In this document: positions 42,435-51,281 of the stretch, one piece after another
Layout of the letters: the number at the start of each line of letters is the position of its first letter
Numbering within the stretch: the first letter of the stretch is position 1
Origin: Miltoncostaea sp036826475
GTDB taxonomy: Bacteria > Actinomycetota > Thermoleophilia > Miltoncostaeales > Miltoncostaeaceae
NCBI GenBank assembly: GCA_036826475.1
Contig: DAISWG010000019.1
Coordinates: 1-64,000 of the forward strand
DNA: 64,000 nucleotides
Direction of reading: 5' to 3'
Notes under the pieces: generated by a model
What the model was told of the DNA's origin: nothing
The model's input: only the letters and a program-made list of their open reading frames with translations
Database searches by the model: none
Translations under genes and position numbers: made by a program

Positions 42435-43838
42435 GTGGACGCATCCGCCATCCATCGGGGCACTTCTCCCACCGCCGTCGCCGTCGTCGATGACCGGGGC
42501 CACTGGACGCGGACGGAGCTGGACGAGGCCTGCGGCCGGGCGGCCGGGGGGCTGGGCCGCCTCGGGGTGCGTCGTGGCGACCGGGTGGGGGTGGCGCTCC
42601 CGGATGGGCGGGAGGCCGTGGCGGCACTGCTGGGGGCGATGCGCCTCGGCGCGATCGCGGTGCCGCTCGACCCGGGGTGGCCGGCGGCGACGCGCGCGGC
42701 GGTCGTGGCGGCCTGCGCGCCGCGCGTCGTCGTCGGCCACGCCGGCATGCTGGACGGGGGGACACCGCGCCCGGTCCCCCCCGTCCGGGCTCGCGCGTCG
42801 CGGGCCGGCGACCCCGCGCTGATCGTGTCGACGTCGGGATCGACCGGGCGGCCGAAGGGCGTGGTGCACACGCGCGCCGGCCTGGTGCCGGAGGGGCCGA
42901 ACTGGCTGCGCGACGGCCTCGGGGCGGGCCCCGGCGACCGGGTGCTCGCGGTGGCGCGCACGGCGACGGCGCTCGGGTGCTTCATCGGCCTGCTCCGGCC
43001 CCTCGGATCGGGCGCGGCGGCGGTGCTGACCTGCCGGCGGCCCACGCCGCGGGGCACGCTCGAGCTGGTGGCCCGCGCCGGCGTCACCGTGCTGGCCGCG
43101 GTGCCGATGCACTGGGCGCAGATCGCGGCGGCGCTGCGGCACGAGCCGCGCCTCGCCGACCACCTCGCGGGCCTGCGGGCGGCCGTCTCGTCGGGGGATC
43201 GGCTGCCCGCCGGCCTGCGGGCCCAGCTCGCGCGCCACGGCGTGCCGCTCGTCGACGCGCTCGGCGCCTCCGAATGCGGCGACGTGTACCTGTGGGGCGA
43301 GCGCGACGGCGTGCTCGACCGGGTCGCCCCGGGCGTCGACGTGCGGCTCGACGGGGGCGCCCAGGGCCGCATCCTGGTGCGCACGCCCCGGACCGCCGCC
43401 GGATACTGGGGCCGCCCCGGCCTGACCGCCGCCCTCCACGAGGGGGGCTGGACGCGGACCGAGGACGTCGCCGCCCGCGACGCGCTCGGGGGGCTGCGCC
43501 TGCTGGGCCGCTCCGACGACCTGTTCAAGGTGGGCGGCCGCCTCGTGAGCCCCGCCGAGATCGAGGGCGCCCTGGCCGAGCACCCCATGGTGGCGGAGGC
43601 GGCCGTGGTGGGGCGGGCGTACCGGGGTGGCCGCATCCGCCCCGCCGCCTTCGTGGTGCCGGCACCCTCCGCCGCCGCGCGTGACCGCGGGGACGGCCTG
43701 GCGCGCGAGCTGCGCCGCCACGTCTCGCGGCGCCTCGCGCCCGACCTGGCGCCCGCGCGGGTCGACCTGCTCGACGCCCTCCCCCGGCTCGCGGGCGGCA
43801 AGCTCGACCGCCGCGCCCTGGCCGCGGCGGCAGCGTAG
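42435..43838 (+). CDS. Class I adenylate-forming acyl-CoA ligase
   Basis: A 467-aa ANL-superfamily enzyme. The P-loop is VSTSGSTGRPKGVVHT, A5 appears as LGASECGDVYLWGE, the hinge is LLGRSDDLFKVGGRLVSPAEIE, and the C-terminal catalytic Lys is in LAGGKLDRRAL. Benzoate/4-chlorobenzoate-CoA ligase-like proteins have this size and form. It activates an unknown carboxylate. It begins 75 nt after the HExxE protein, possibly as a separate unit, and its TAG stop codon overlaps the left end of the structured element. Confidence 0.85.
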   Translation: MDASAIHRGTSPTAVAVVDDRGHWTRTELDEACGRAAGGLGRLGVRRGDRVGVALPDGREAVAALLGAMRLGAIAVPLDPGWPAATRAAVVAACAPRVVVGHAGMLDGGTPRPVPPVRARASRAGDPALIVSTSGSTGRPKGVVHTRAGLVPEGPNWLRDGLGAGPGDRVLAVARTATALGCFIGLLRPLGSGAAAVLTCRRPTPRGTLELVARAGVTVLAAVPMHWAQIAAALRHEPRLADHLAGLRAAVSSGDRLPAGLRAQLARHGVPLVDALGASECGDVYLWGERDGVLDRVAPGVDVRLDGGAQGRILVRTPRTAAGYWGRPGLTAALHEGGWTRTEDVAARDALGGLRLLGRSDDLFKVGGRLVSPAEIEGALAEHPMVAEAAVVGRAYRGGRIRPAAFVVPAPSAAARDRGDGLARELRRHVSRRLAPDLAPARVDLLDALPRLAGGKLDRRALAAAAA

Positions 43839-43996
43839 TGCCCCGCCGCGCAGGTCCGTATGGGATTCCCGAGCGAATCCCCCGCCGGGCAAGGACGCCG
43901 ACCCGGCCCGATATCGGTCATATCGGGCCGGTCGAGGACGCCGCCAGGCGATGGGATGCAGCCGGGAATCGCCACGGATCTGTGGGGCGGGGCACT
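43837..43996 (+). ncRNA. Structured interspersed element, copy 1
   Basis: A 160-nt near-palindromic element with ends AGTGCCCCGCC / GGCGGGGCACT, a second stem GATTCCCG/CGGGAATC (43864-43871 with 43963-43970) and a central 12-bp hairpin (43903-43914 with 43920-43931). Conserved unpaired cores GGCAAGGACGC and GAGGACGC...GATGCAGCCGGG flank the hairpin. A second copy lies at 60601-60764 with compensating base changes. It may be a structured RNA, a MITE-like repeat or a 3'-UTR terminator. I find no named family. Confidence 0.75.
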
Positions 43997-44092
43997 CAGG
44001 TGGGGCCGGTCGACACCTTGGGCGTCTGGAGCGGCCGCCCCGGCTGGGGTGGACTCGGGGGGCACCGGACACCGGATCACGGGAGGATGATC

Positions 44093-44311
44093 GTGAGCAG
44101 CGTTGGAAACCTCGTGGCCGCACGGCGGCCCGACGGGGGTGGGCGCTCCGACGAGGCGTGGAGCGACGTCGAGCTGCCCGGTTGGCAGGAGTTCGTCGGG
44201 GCGCGGGAGCGGTTCTTCGAGGGGCTCCGACGCCTCGAGCGGCCCGTCGCGCGGGAGCGCGCCGACGAGCGCAGGCATGACGCCGGCGAGGGGCCCACCG
44301 AGGCCGCCTGA
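44093..44311 (+). CDS. Small hypothetical protein
   Basis: A 72-aa, highly charged ORF (MSSVGNLVAARRPDGG; WQEFVGARERFFEGLRRLERPV). The GTG at 44093 has a GGGAGG ribosome binding site at good spacing; the ATG at 44087 touches it. Codon use is normal for the window. It follows the structured element and ends before a strong terminator. Function unknown. Confidence 0.6.
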   Translation: MSSVGNLVAARRPDGGGRSDEAWSDVELPGWQEFVGARERFFEGLRRLERPVARERADERRHDAGEGPTEAA

Positions 44312-44362
44312 GCCGTGCGAGACCGGTCCCCCCCGATGTCGGGATCGGGGCGCGGGGCCGAC

Positions 44363-44409
44363 GGAACGGACCGGACGGGCGCAGGCACACCGCCCGTCCG
44401 GTCCGTTCC
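44363..44409. terminator. Perfect 18-bp bidirectional terminator hairpin
   Basis: Arms 44363-44380 and 44392-44409 (ggaacggaccggacgggc and its exact complement) with an 11-nt loop lie between convergent genes ending at 44311 and 44410. The hairpin touches the stop codon of the LuxR-type gene. Confidence 0.8.
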
Positions 44410-47247
44410 CTACGACGCGGGGGCGGCCAGGGCCTCCACCAGCTCCCGCCGGGAGCGGATGCCGAGCTTGCGGTACGTGGCGCTCAGGTGCACCTCCACC
44501 GTCTTCGGCGTGACGTACAGCGCCTGGGCGATGTCCTTGTTGGTCTGCCCCTCCGCCGCCATGTCGGCGACGCGGCGCTCGCTGGCGGTGAGCGCCCCGA
44601 CGCCGCTCAGGGCCATCGCACGGGGCCTCAGGCCCGCCGCGGCGAGCTCGGCGCGGACGCGGTCGGCGAGCGGCGTCGCGCCGGCGCCCGTCGCGATCTC
44701 CAGCGCCCGCGAGAGCGGCTCCCGCGCCTCGGTGGGGCGGCGCGCCAGACGCAGCGCCGTGCCCAGCGACGCCAGGGCGCGGGCGTACTCGAGGCGCGCC
44801 GTCGAGCCCTCCAGGATCTCGGCCGCCTCCTGGAGCTCGGGGAGCCCGTCGCCGCGGCGGAGCGCTCCGAGGATGCGCAGGGCGCCGCCCACCACCCGCG
44901 GCGAGCCCCACCCGCGGGCCTGATCCAGCTCCGCGGCGGCCAGCGCGACCGCCTCGTCGGTGCGTCCCATCCGGTCGAGGGCCTTCGCCCGCAGCGAGCG
45001 CCACGGGATCCACGCCGGGTTGGGCGCGATGCCCGCGAACCGCTCCTCGCACAGCTCCGAGTAGGCGACCAGCTCCTCGTCGGCGCCCGTCTCGAACAGC
45101 AGCCGCATCCGCGACGCCGCGAACCAGGAAAGGATGCTGTTGCCCGGCGGCAGCGCCGGCCCCAGCCCCACGGCGTCCAGGACGGCGCGGGCGCCGGCCA
45201 CGTCGCCGCGGTTCATGAGGGCGTGGGCGTAGTGGGCGTTGAGGATGGGCTCGACGCTCGCCTCCCCCCACACCTCGTGGATCTCGCGGTTCTCGCCCAT
45301 CATCCGGATCGCGTCGTCCAGCTGGCCGCGCAGGGAGCGGGCGATGCCGCCGAACGCCAGGTACGCCGACCGGGCCCACAGCGACCCCGACCGCTTCGCC
45401 GCCTCGAACGAGGCGTCCATGAAGGGCATCACCTCGTCGCGGTCGGCCATCACCAGCACGAAGAACGCGCCGCCGTGCGACAGCCCGCCGTTGTCGGCCT
45501 CCAGCAGCACCCCGTCCCGGATGGCCCGCAGCGCGAGGTCGGCGCACCGGTCGGCCGGCCCGTTGGACATCGCCCACTGGTAGGCGGCCAGCGCCGCCAG
45601 GGCCCGCGCGCCGGGGCCGTCGCCGGTCAGCTCCCCGCGGTACGGCGCGAACAGGGCGTCGTCCAGCGGGACCAGGGAGGTGTCGAAGAACGCGATGCCG
45701 AGCCGGGCGGCCTCGAACCGCTGCTCCAGGTCGCGGTCGCGGCCGCGCACCAGCGCCCGCCCTTCCTGCGCGACCGCGAACGCCTCGGCGATGTGGTTCG
45801 TGAACGTGAGCGTGTTGGCCAGCAGGATCCCCACGCGCGCCCGCTCGATGGGGTCGGAGGTGAGCCGGAACGCCTCGCGCAGGCTGTCGGCGGACCCCTG
45901 CCCGTCGGTGAAGCCCTCCACCAGCCCCAGCTGTCCCAGCAGGCGGGCGCGCCGATCGTCGGCCAGGGGCTCGTCGAGGCACCGGCGCAGGTAGGTGGCG
46001 GCGCTGTCGCCCGCTCCCTTCACCAGGGCCGTCCGGGCGGCGTGCTCCAGCTCGTCGGCCACCCAGTCGTCGCCCGTCGACGGCATCTCCAGCAGATGTG
46101 CGGCGACGGCGTCGCGCGACGCGCCCGCCTCGCGCAGGATCCCCGCCGCCAGCGTGTGGCGGCGCTCCCGCTCGCCCGGCGGGATGTCACGGTAGATCGC
46201 CTCCCGCACCAGCGGATGGACGAAGCCGATCGGCGGCTCGGGGCGCAGGATCTCGGCGCGCGCGAGGACGGCGAGCCCGCGGGCGCCGGCGTCCTCATCC
46301 AGCCCGGCGAGCCGGGCGACGTGCCGCGCGTCGGGCCCATCCCCGAGCATCGCGACGGCCTCCGCCACGGCGACCGCCTCCGCGGGCAGTCGCGCAAGCC
46401 GCACCAGCACCGCTCGCCGGACGGCCCGCGGCCCCAGGTCCTCGACGGCCCCGGCATTGCGGGCCACCGGCGCGATGCCCTCGCTCTCGACGGCGCGCAG
46501 CAGCTCGGTGAGCAGCAGGGGGTTGCCGCCGGTCGCGACATGGCAGGCGTCGGCGAACACCCGGTCGGCGGGGCGCCCCAGGCGGGCCTCCACCAGCTGC
46601 GCGGCCCCCGCCGCCGACAGGGGCGTCGGCGACATCGCCAGCGTGAGCGGGTCGCGCTCCAGGTCGGCGAGCAGCGCCAGGTCGGCGCCGGGCTCCTCGG
46701 GCCGGGTGCTGGCGACCACCACCACCGGGTTGCCCTCCAGCCGGTTCAGCAGGAAGGCGATGAACCGCAGGGACGGCCGGTCGCACCAGTGCAGGTCGTC
46801 CACCAGGATCGCCAGCGGGCCCTCGGCGGCCAGGTTCAGGGCGAGCCAGTAGAGGCCGTGGAGCGTGGAGAACGACGCGTCGCGCGCCTCCCCCGCGTCC
46901 TCCGGGTCGGGGCCGAACAGCGGGGCGGCCGCCGCCGCGGCGCCGGCCAGCAGCCGCTCCCGCGCCGCCGGGTCGATCAGCGCCACCTCGAACAGCTGGC
47001 GCACCACGCCGTACGGGAACTCGCGCTCCAGCTCGCTCCCCCGGGCGGTGAGGACGGTCATGCCGGCGTCGGCCGCCCGGCGGCGGGCCTCGGCGGCCAG
47101 CCGCGACTTGCCGATGCCCGCCTGGCCCTCGATGAGCACCATCCGGGCCTCGCCGCCGGCCGCCCGGGCGACGACCTCCTCGATCTGCTCGACGAGCCGG
47201 TCGCGCTCGACCAGGGCGTCGGAGCGGCTGGTCGCGGCGGTGCCCAT
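44410..47247 (-). CDS. Large AAA/LuxR-family transcriptional regulator
   Basis: A 945-aa LAL-type regulator. An N-terminal AAA+ domain has Walker A IEGQAGIGKSRLAAEA and Walker B LAILVDDLHWCDRPS; the middle is TPR-like; the C-terminus is a LuxR HTH (TASERRVADMAAEGQTNKDIA, TPKTVEVHLSATYRKL). The ATG at 47247 gives the standard N-terminus DALVERDRLVEQI. TAGGAT lies 10 nt upstream of it. Target genes and ligand unknown. Confidence 0.9.
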   Translation of the reverse strand: MGTAATSRSDALVERDRLVEQIEEVVARAAGGEARMVLIEGQAGIGKSRLAAEARRRAADAGMTVLTARGSELEREFPYGVVRQLFEVALIDPAARERLLAGAAAAAAPLFGPDPEDAGEARDASFSTLHGLYWLALNLAAEGPLAILVDDLHWCDRPSLRFIAFLLNRLEGNPVVVVASTRPEEPGADLALLADLERDPLTLAMSPTPLSAAGAAQLVEARLGRPADRVFADACHVATGGNPLLLTELLRAVESEGIAPVARNAGAVEDLGPRAVRRAVLVRLARLPAEAVAVAEAVAMLGDGPDARHVARLAGLDEDAGARGLAVLARAEILRPEPPIGFVHPLVREAIYRDIPPGERERRHTLAAGILREAGASRDAVAAHLLEMPSTGDDWVADELEHAARTALVKGAGDSAATYLRRCLDEPLADDRRARLLGQLGLVEGFTDGQGSADSLREAFRLTSDPIERARVGILLANTLTFTNHIAEAFAVAQEGRALVRGRDRDLEQRFEAARLGIAFFDTSLVPLDDALFAPYRGELTGDGPGARALAALAAYQWAMSNGPADRCADLALRAIRDGVLLEADNGGLSHGGAFFVLVMADRDEVMPFMDASFEAAKRSGSLWARSAYLAFGGIARSLRGQLDDAIRMMGENREIHEVWGEASVEPILNAHYAHALMNRGDVAGARAVLDAVGLGPALPPGNSILSWFAASRMRLLFETGADEELVAYSELCEERFAGIAPNPAWIPWRSLRAKALDRMGRTDEAVALAAAELDQARGWGSPRVVGGALRILGALRRGDGLPELQEAAEILEGSTARLEYARALASLGTALRLARRPTEAREPLSRALEIATGAGATPLADRVRAELAAAGLRPRAMALSGVGALTASERRVADMAAEGQTNKDIAQALYVTPKTVEVHLSATYRKLGIRSRRELVEALAAPAS

Positions 47248-47323
47248 GAGCCGCCGGATCCTACTCCGGCACCCGTCGTGGGATGATCGCGGCTCCGCAC
47301 ACGCACGGACGAGGAGCGACGCC

Positions 47324-47593
47324 ATGTGCCGCAACATCCGCACCCTCCACAACTTCGAGCCGCCCGCCACCTCCGACGAGGTGCACGCCGCGGCCCTGCA
47401 GTACGTGCGGAAGATCAGCGGCTCCACCAAGCCGTCGCAGGCCAACCAGGAGGCCTTCGACCGGGCCGTCGCGGCCGTCACCGAGATCTCGGAGCGCCTG
47501 CTGGGCGAGCTCGTGACCACCGCCCGGCCGAAGAACCGCGAGGTCGAGATCGCGAAGGCGCGGGCCCGCTACCAGCGCCGCCGGGCAGCCTGA
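47324..47593 (+). CDS. DUF2277 family protein
   Basis: An 89-aa protein with the unmistakable family start CRNIRTLHNFEPPATSDEV and the core AALQYVRKISGSTKPSQAN, ending in a basic tail. Role unknown. It is divergent from the LuxR-type gene, has a GAGGAG ribosome binding site, and is convergent with the desaturase (7 nt between ends). Confidence 0.93.
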   Translation: MCRNIRTLHNFEPPATSDEVHAAALQYVRKISGSTKPSQANQEAFDRAVAAVTEISERLLGELVTTARPKNREVEIAKARARYQRRRAA

Positions 47594-47600
47594 GCGTCCC

Positions 47601-48746
47601 TCAGGTGGCGGGGCGCACCACCCCCGGCTCCGCCACCTCGCCCATGTGCCGCAGCCAGCGCGCATGGGACGCCAGCGCCGGCCAGAGACCCGGGTGCGAC
47701 CGATGCCGGACGCCGTGGCGCGCGCAGACCTCCCGCACCACCACCGCCATCGCCGGGTAGTGCGTGTGGCAGACGCGGGAGAACAGGTGGTGCTCCACCT
47801 GGAAGTTCAGCCCGCCGAGGTACCACGCCAGCAGCCGGTTCCGCGGCGCGAAGTCGACCGTGGTCTCGATCTGGTGCCGGGCCCATTCGGAGCGACCCGT
47901 CCCCGTCATCTCCTCGACGGTCGAGAACTCCGCCTCCTCGAGGCAGTGGGCCAGCTGAAACGTCACCGCCAGCGTGAAGGCCAGCACGAACGAGACGAGG
48001 CCGAAGACGACGACCACCTGCCACGCCGGGTGCAGCAGCAGCGGGATCGCGAGTGACCAGGTGACGAACGCGGCCTTGCCGAGCCAGAACCCCATCAGCT
48101 GGCGCCCGCGCGGCCAGCGGAGCGGCAGGTCGCCGATCCGCCCCTCCCGCAGGTAGCCGAAGTCGCCGACCGTGTGCCACTTGATCGCGAACAGCCCGTA
48201 GAGCAGCCACATGTAGATGTGCTGGAACCGGTGGAAGGCGCGCCGCGGCTGGTCGGGCGCGAACCGGGCGAACGGCATGGAGTCGATGTCGGAGTCGGCG
48301 CCGGAGACGTTCGTGAACGTGTGGTGGGCGCTGTTGTGCTTGGTGCGCCACACGTACGAGCTGGCACCGAGGGCGTCCATGGTCCAGCAGAGCCCGCGGT
48401 TGAGGCGCCGGTGCGGCGAGTAGCTGCCGTGGTTCGCGTCGTGGGTGACGTTGAACCCGACACCGGCGAGCGCCAGCCCGAGCGACACGGCCAGCAGGCC
48501 CGTCTGCCACCAGGCCTGCGGGACCCCGAGCACCAGCAGCAGCCACGAGGCCACCGCCCACGCCGCCACGACGGCGCTCTTGGCGTACATCCGGGCCTGC
48601 GCGCGCCGCGCGCGCCCGGGCTCGGCCAGCAGCCGCGCCACGCTCCGGCGGAGATCGACGTGGAAGGCGCCGCCGCTGTCGAACTGGATGCGGCGCCCCT
48701 CCCCGCCCAGCGGCGCGGCAACCGCCGCGCGGTCTGCGTCTGACAT
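47601..48746 (-). CDS. Membrane fatty-acid desaturase, acyl-lipid type
   Basis: A 381-aa di-iron membrane desaturase. Three His boxes are intact: HDANHG, HNSAHHTF and QVEHHLF. The QVEHH form of the third box is typical of front-end (delta-5/delta-6-like) acyl desaturases and related sphingolipid enzymes. It inserts a double bond in a lipid acyl chain at the membrane with O2 and an electron donor. The ATG at 48746 with a GGGGGA ribosome binding site was chosen; an upstream in-frame start at 48776 has none. Confidence 0.9.
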   Translation of the reverse strand: MSDADRAAVAAPLGGEGRRIQFDSGGAFHVDLRRSVARLLAEPGRARRAQARMYAKSAVVAAWAVASWLLLVLGVPQAWWQTGLLAVSLGLALAGVGFNVTHDANHGSYSPHRRLNRGLCWTMDALGASSYVWRTKHNSAHHTFTNVSGADSDIDSMPFARFAPDQPRRAFHRFQHIYMWLLYGLFAIKWHTVGDFGYLREGRIGDLPLRWPRGRQLMGFWLGKAAFVTWSLAIPLLLHPAWQVVVVFGLVSFVLAFTLAVTFQLAHCLEEAEFSTVEEMTGTGRSEWARHQIETTVDFAPRNRLLAWYLGGLNFQVEHHLFSRVCHTHYPAMAVVVREVCARHGVRHRSHPGLWPALASHARWLRHMGEVAEPGVVRPAT

Positions 48747-48891
48747 CGTCCGTTCCCCCGTCGTCGTGCGTCCCACATGACGTGGACGCCGCCGGGGTGC
48801 AGGGGCGACGCGTCGCCCGGCCGCTGCCGGACGTCAACCGCGCGCCAACGTAGCAGCCGCCGGGGGCCGTGCGGTTGCCGAGGGTGCGAGC

Positions 48892-49518
48892 ATGCGCGTC
48901 GTGGAGACGGCCGACGTCCCGACACCGCACGGACCCGCCCGGGTGCACCTCCACCCGCCGGAGGGCGCGCCCCAGGCCGTGCTGGCGCTGGGCCACGGGG
49001 CCGGCGGCGGGGTCGGCGCGCCCGACCTGCAGGCGGTGACGGCCCTCGCAACCGCGCGCGGCCTGCTGGTGGCGCTGGTGGAGCAGCCCTACCGGGTGGC
49101 GGGCCGGCGGTCGCCGCCGCCGCCCGCGCGCCTGGACCCGGCGTGGATCGCCGCCGTCGCCCACGTGACCGCCGGGGCGCCGGGCCTGCCGCTCGTCACC
49201 GGCGGGCGCTCGTCGGGCGCGCGGGTCGCGTGCCGCACCGCGGCCGCGACCGGGTCGGCCGGCGTCCTGTGCCTCGCGTTCCCCCTCCAGCCGGCCGTGC
49301 GCGCCGGCCGCCCGCCGCGCCCCAGCCGCCTTCCCGAGCTGGAGGGGGTCCCCTGCCCCGTGCTGGTGGTGCAGGGGGAACGCGACCCGTTCGGGATGCC
49401 GCCGGACGGCCCGGGCCGCACCGTCGCCCGGATCGCGGGCGACCATTCCCTGAAGTCGGACGTCGCGGCGCTGCGGGCCGCGGTGGGGGCGTGGCTGGAT
49501 CTCGTGCTCGGCGGGTAG
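48892..49518 (+). CDS. KANL3/Tex30-type alpha/beta hydrolase
   Basis: A 208-aa alpha/beta-hydrolase of the dienelactone-hydrolase-like KANL3/Tex30 family. Motifs: ALGHGAGGGVGAPDL (oxyanion region), nucleophile elbow TGGRSSGARVACR with Ser, LVVQGERDPFG (Asp) and a C-terminal His in GDHSLKSD. Substrate unknown. Single-gene transcript. Confidence 0.87.
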   Translation: MRVVETADVPTPHGPARVHLHPPEGAPQAVLALGHGAGGGVGAPDLQAVTALATARGLLVALVEQPYRVAGRRSPPPPARLDPAWIAAVAHVTAGAPGLPLVTGGRSSGARVACRTAAATGSAGVLCLAFPLQPAVRAGRPPRPSRLPELEGVPCPVLVVQGERDPFGMPPDGPGRTVARIAGDHSLKSDVAALRAAVGAWLDLVLGG

Positions 49519-49552
49519 CGTCGGGGGACAGCGGCGACGGAGGGGGTCACCC

Positions 49553-49933
49553 GTGGACTGGAAGCTCGAGCTGGTGTCGGTGCCCGTGAGCGACGTCGAC
49601 CGGGCGATCGCCTTCTACCGCGACGGGGCCGGCTTCGCGCTGGACCACGACCACCGCGTCGACGAGCACCTGCGCTTCGTGCAGCTCACCCCGCCCGGGT
49701 CGGCGTGCTCCATCGCCATCGGCGAGGGCATCTCGGAAGCCACCCCCGGCAGCGTCCAGGGCCTCCAGATCGTGGTCGACGACATCGAGGCGGCCCACGG
49801 CGAGCTCACGTCCCGGGGCGTCGACTGCGGCGACGTCCAGCACTTCCCGTGGGGCAGCTTCGTGTTCTTCAGCGATCCGGACGGCAACGGCTGGGCCGTG
49901 CAGCAGATCCCCCGCGCGGAGGCCTCCTCCTAA
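49553..49933 (+). CDS. VOC (glyoxalase/bleomycin-resistance fold) protein
   Basis: A 126-aa vicinal-oxygen-chelate protein. It shows both half-modules: VSVPVSDVDRAIAFYRDG...FVQLTPPG and QIVVDDIEAAHGELTSRG...FFSDPDGNGWAVQQ. The metal ligands cannot be assigned with certainty. Members bind or isomerise small molecules. The last codon region overlaps the NHL gene end by 4 nt, tail to tail. Confidence 0.88.
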   Translation: MDWKLELVSVPVSDVDRAIAFYRDGAGFALDHDHRVDEHLRFVQLTPPGSACSIAIGEGISEATPGSVQGLQIVVDDIEAAHGELTSRGVDCGDVQHFPWGSFVFFSDPDGNGWAVQQIPRAEASS

Positions 49934-51219
49934 GGGGTCAGCGCGATCGGCCGCGACCTCGGCCGCGGCGACGCCCCCGCGTCGAGGGCGACGGCCAACG
50001 ACACCCGCAGCCGGGTGCGGGCGTCGAAGGTCCTCGCCCGGAACGGGACGCGGATGCACACCACCTGACGGCCCGGCGCGGTGAACCGCACCGTCTTGGC
50101 GCCGAACAGGCGGATGCTGCGGATGCCGCTGAAGATGCGGACCGTGACCCGCGCCGGCTTCGACGTGAGCACCAGGGTGCGCACGCACTTGGACCGCCGC
50201 AGCGACCCGAGCGAGATCCTCCCCGGCACCACCGCCGTCGCCGGGCCCACGCCGATGGTGCGCGGGTTCGGGATCACGGCCGCCAGGTCCGGCGCGGGCG
50301 GCAGGTCGGCGAACCGCAGCACGCGGCCCGCCGAGGAGTCGCGCGTGAAGATCGTGCCGTCGCCGGCCACCGCCAGCCCCACGGCCTGGAGCCGGTCGGC
50401 GCTGCTGCCGGCGCCGGTGAGCGGCGCGCCCACGGGGACGCCGGACCGGGTGTAGCGCCGGATGCCGGGGAGGGTCCCGCTCTGGCTGGCCACCAGCGCC
50501 TCGCCGGTGCGCGGGTCGATCGCGAGGCCCAGGCGGGCGCACCCGAACCCCGGCTGGGCCGTCACGTTCCAGCGCGCGATCTGGGCACCCGACGGGTCGT
50601 GCACCTGCACCGCCGCCTCGCAGCCCGCGGTGCCGAAGATGAGCAGCGCGTAGACGTTCCCCGCCGCGTCGACCGCCACGTCGGTCACGAACTGGCCGCC
50701 CAGCGGGATCTCCCGCAGGAACGTCCCGGTGGGGCCGAACACGCTGATGCGGCTGGCGCGGGTGTCGGCGACGTAGACGTCGTCGGCGGCGTCGACGGCG
50801 ATGCTCTGGGCCTGGTCGTCGAACGCCTGGGCCCCGGTGGGCTGGATCGTCCGGATCGGCGCGCCGCCGGGGGTGAGCACCTGGATGCGGTTGCGGTCCC
50901 CCTCGAACACCAGGAGGTTGCCGGCGGAGTCGACCGCCAGGCCGGCGGGCCGCTCGATGTCCACCGCCGTGGCCTTCTCGAAGGTGCGCGGCCGGGCGCC
51001 GTCGCGGTCGTACACCAGCACCCGCCCCGTCGCGCCGGCGAAGGGGTCGGCGACGTACACCACCGCGCCCGCGCGGTCGGTGGCGATGGACGCCTCGCCG
51101 CCGCCGAAGCCGGTGATCCTCCACTCGCGGTCGAAGCGGACCGCGCCGAGCGCCGCGGCGGGGATCGCGGCGGCGAGGGCCGCGAGGACCAGCAGGACGA
51201 CCACGGACCGGGTGCGCAC
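49930..51219 (-). CDS. Secreted NHL-repeat beta-propeller protein
   Basis: A 429-aa exported protein: signal peptide (TRSVVVLLVLAALAAAIPAAAL), then six or so NHL-type blades (ERPAGLAVDSAGNLLVFEGD; AQSIAVDAADDVYVADTRASRI; VTDVAVDAAGNVYAL) and a C-terminal beta-sandwich-like domain with two Cys that may form a disulfide. It probably binds a surface ligand. The GTG at 51219 follows GGAGG. Confidence 0.85.
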   Translation of the reverse strand: MRTRSVVVLLVLAALAAAIPAAALGAVRFDREWRITGFGGGEASIATDRAGAVVYVADPFAGATGRVLVYDRDGARPRTFEKATAVDIERPAGLAVDSAGNLLVFEGDRNRIQVLTPGGAPIRTIQPTGAQAFDDQAQSIAVDAADDVYVADTRASRISVFGPTGTFLREIPLGGQFVTDVAVDAAGNVYALLIFGTAGCEAAVQVHDPSGAQIARWNVTAQPGFGCARLGLAIDPRTGEALVASQSGTLPGIRRYTRSGVPVGAPLTGAGSSADRLQAVGLAVAGDGTIFTRDSSAGRVLRFADLPPAPDLAAVIPNPRTIGVGPATAVVPGRISLGSLRRSKCVRTLVLTSKPARVTVRIFSGIRSIRLFGAKTVRFTAPGRQVVCIRVPFRARTFDARTRLRVSLAVALDAGASPRPRSRPIALTP

Positions 51220-51281
51220 CGTCGCCTCCGTCTCGGTGTCCGCGGAGTGGACACCCGGCGGGGCCGCCGTGTCAACGGCCG

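Noticed and set aside
43837..43996. c-di-GMP (GEMM) riboswitch identity for the repeated element
   Set aside because: The AGGACGC boxes recall the GEMM core, and a c-di-GMP enzyme is in the window, but the full GEMM-I core and tetraloop receptor are not there, and the element lies at gene ends rather than before starts.
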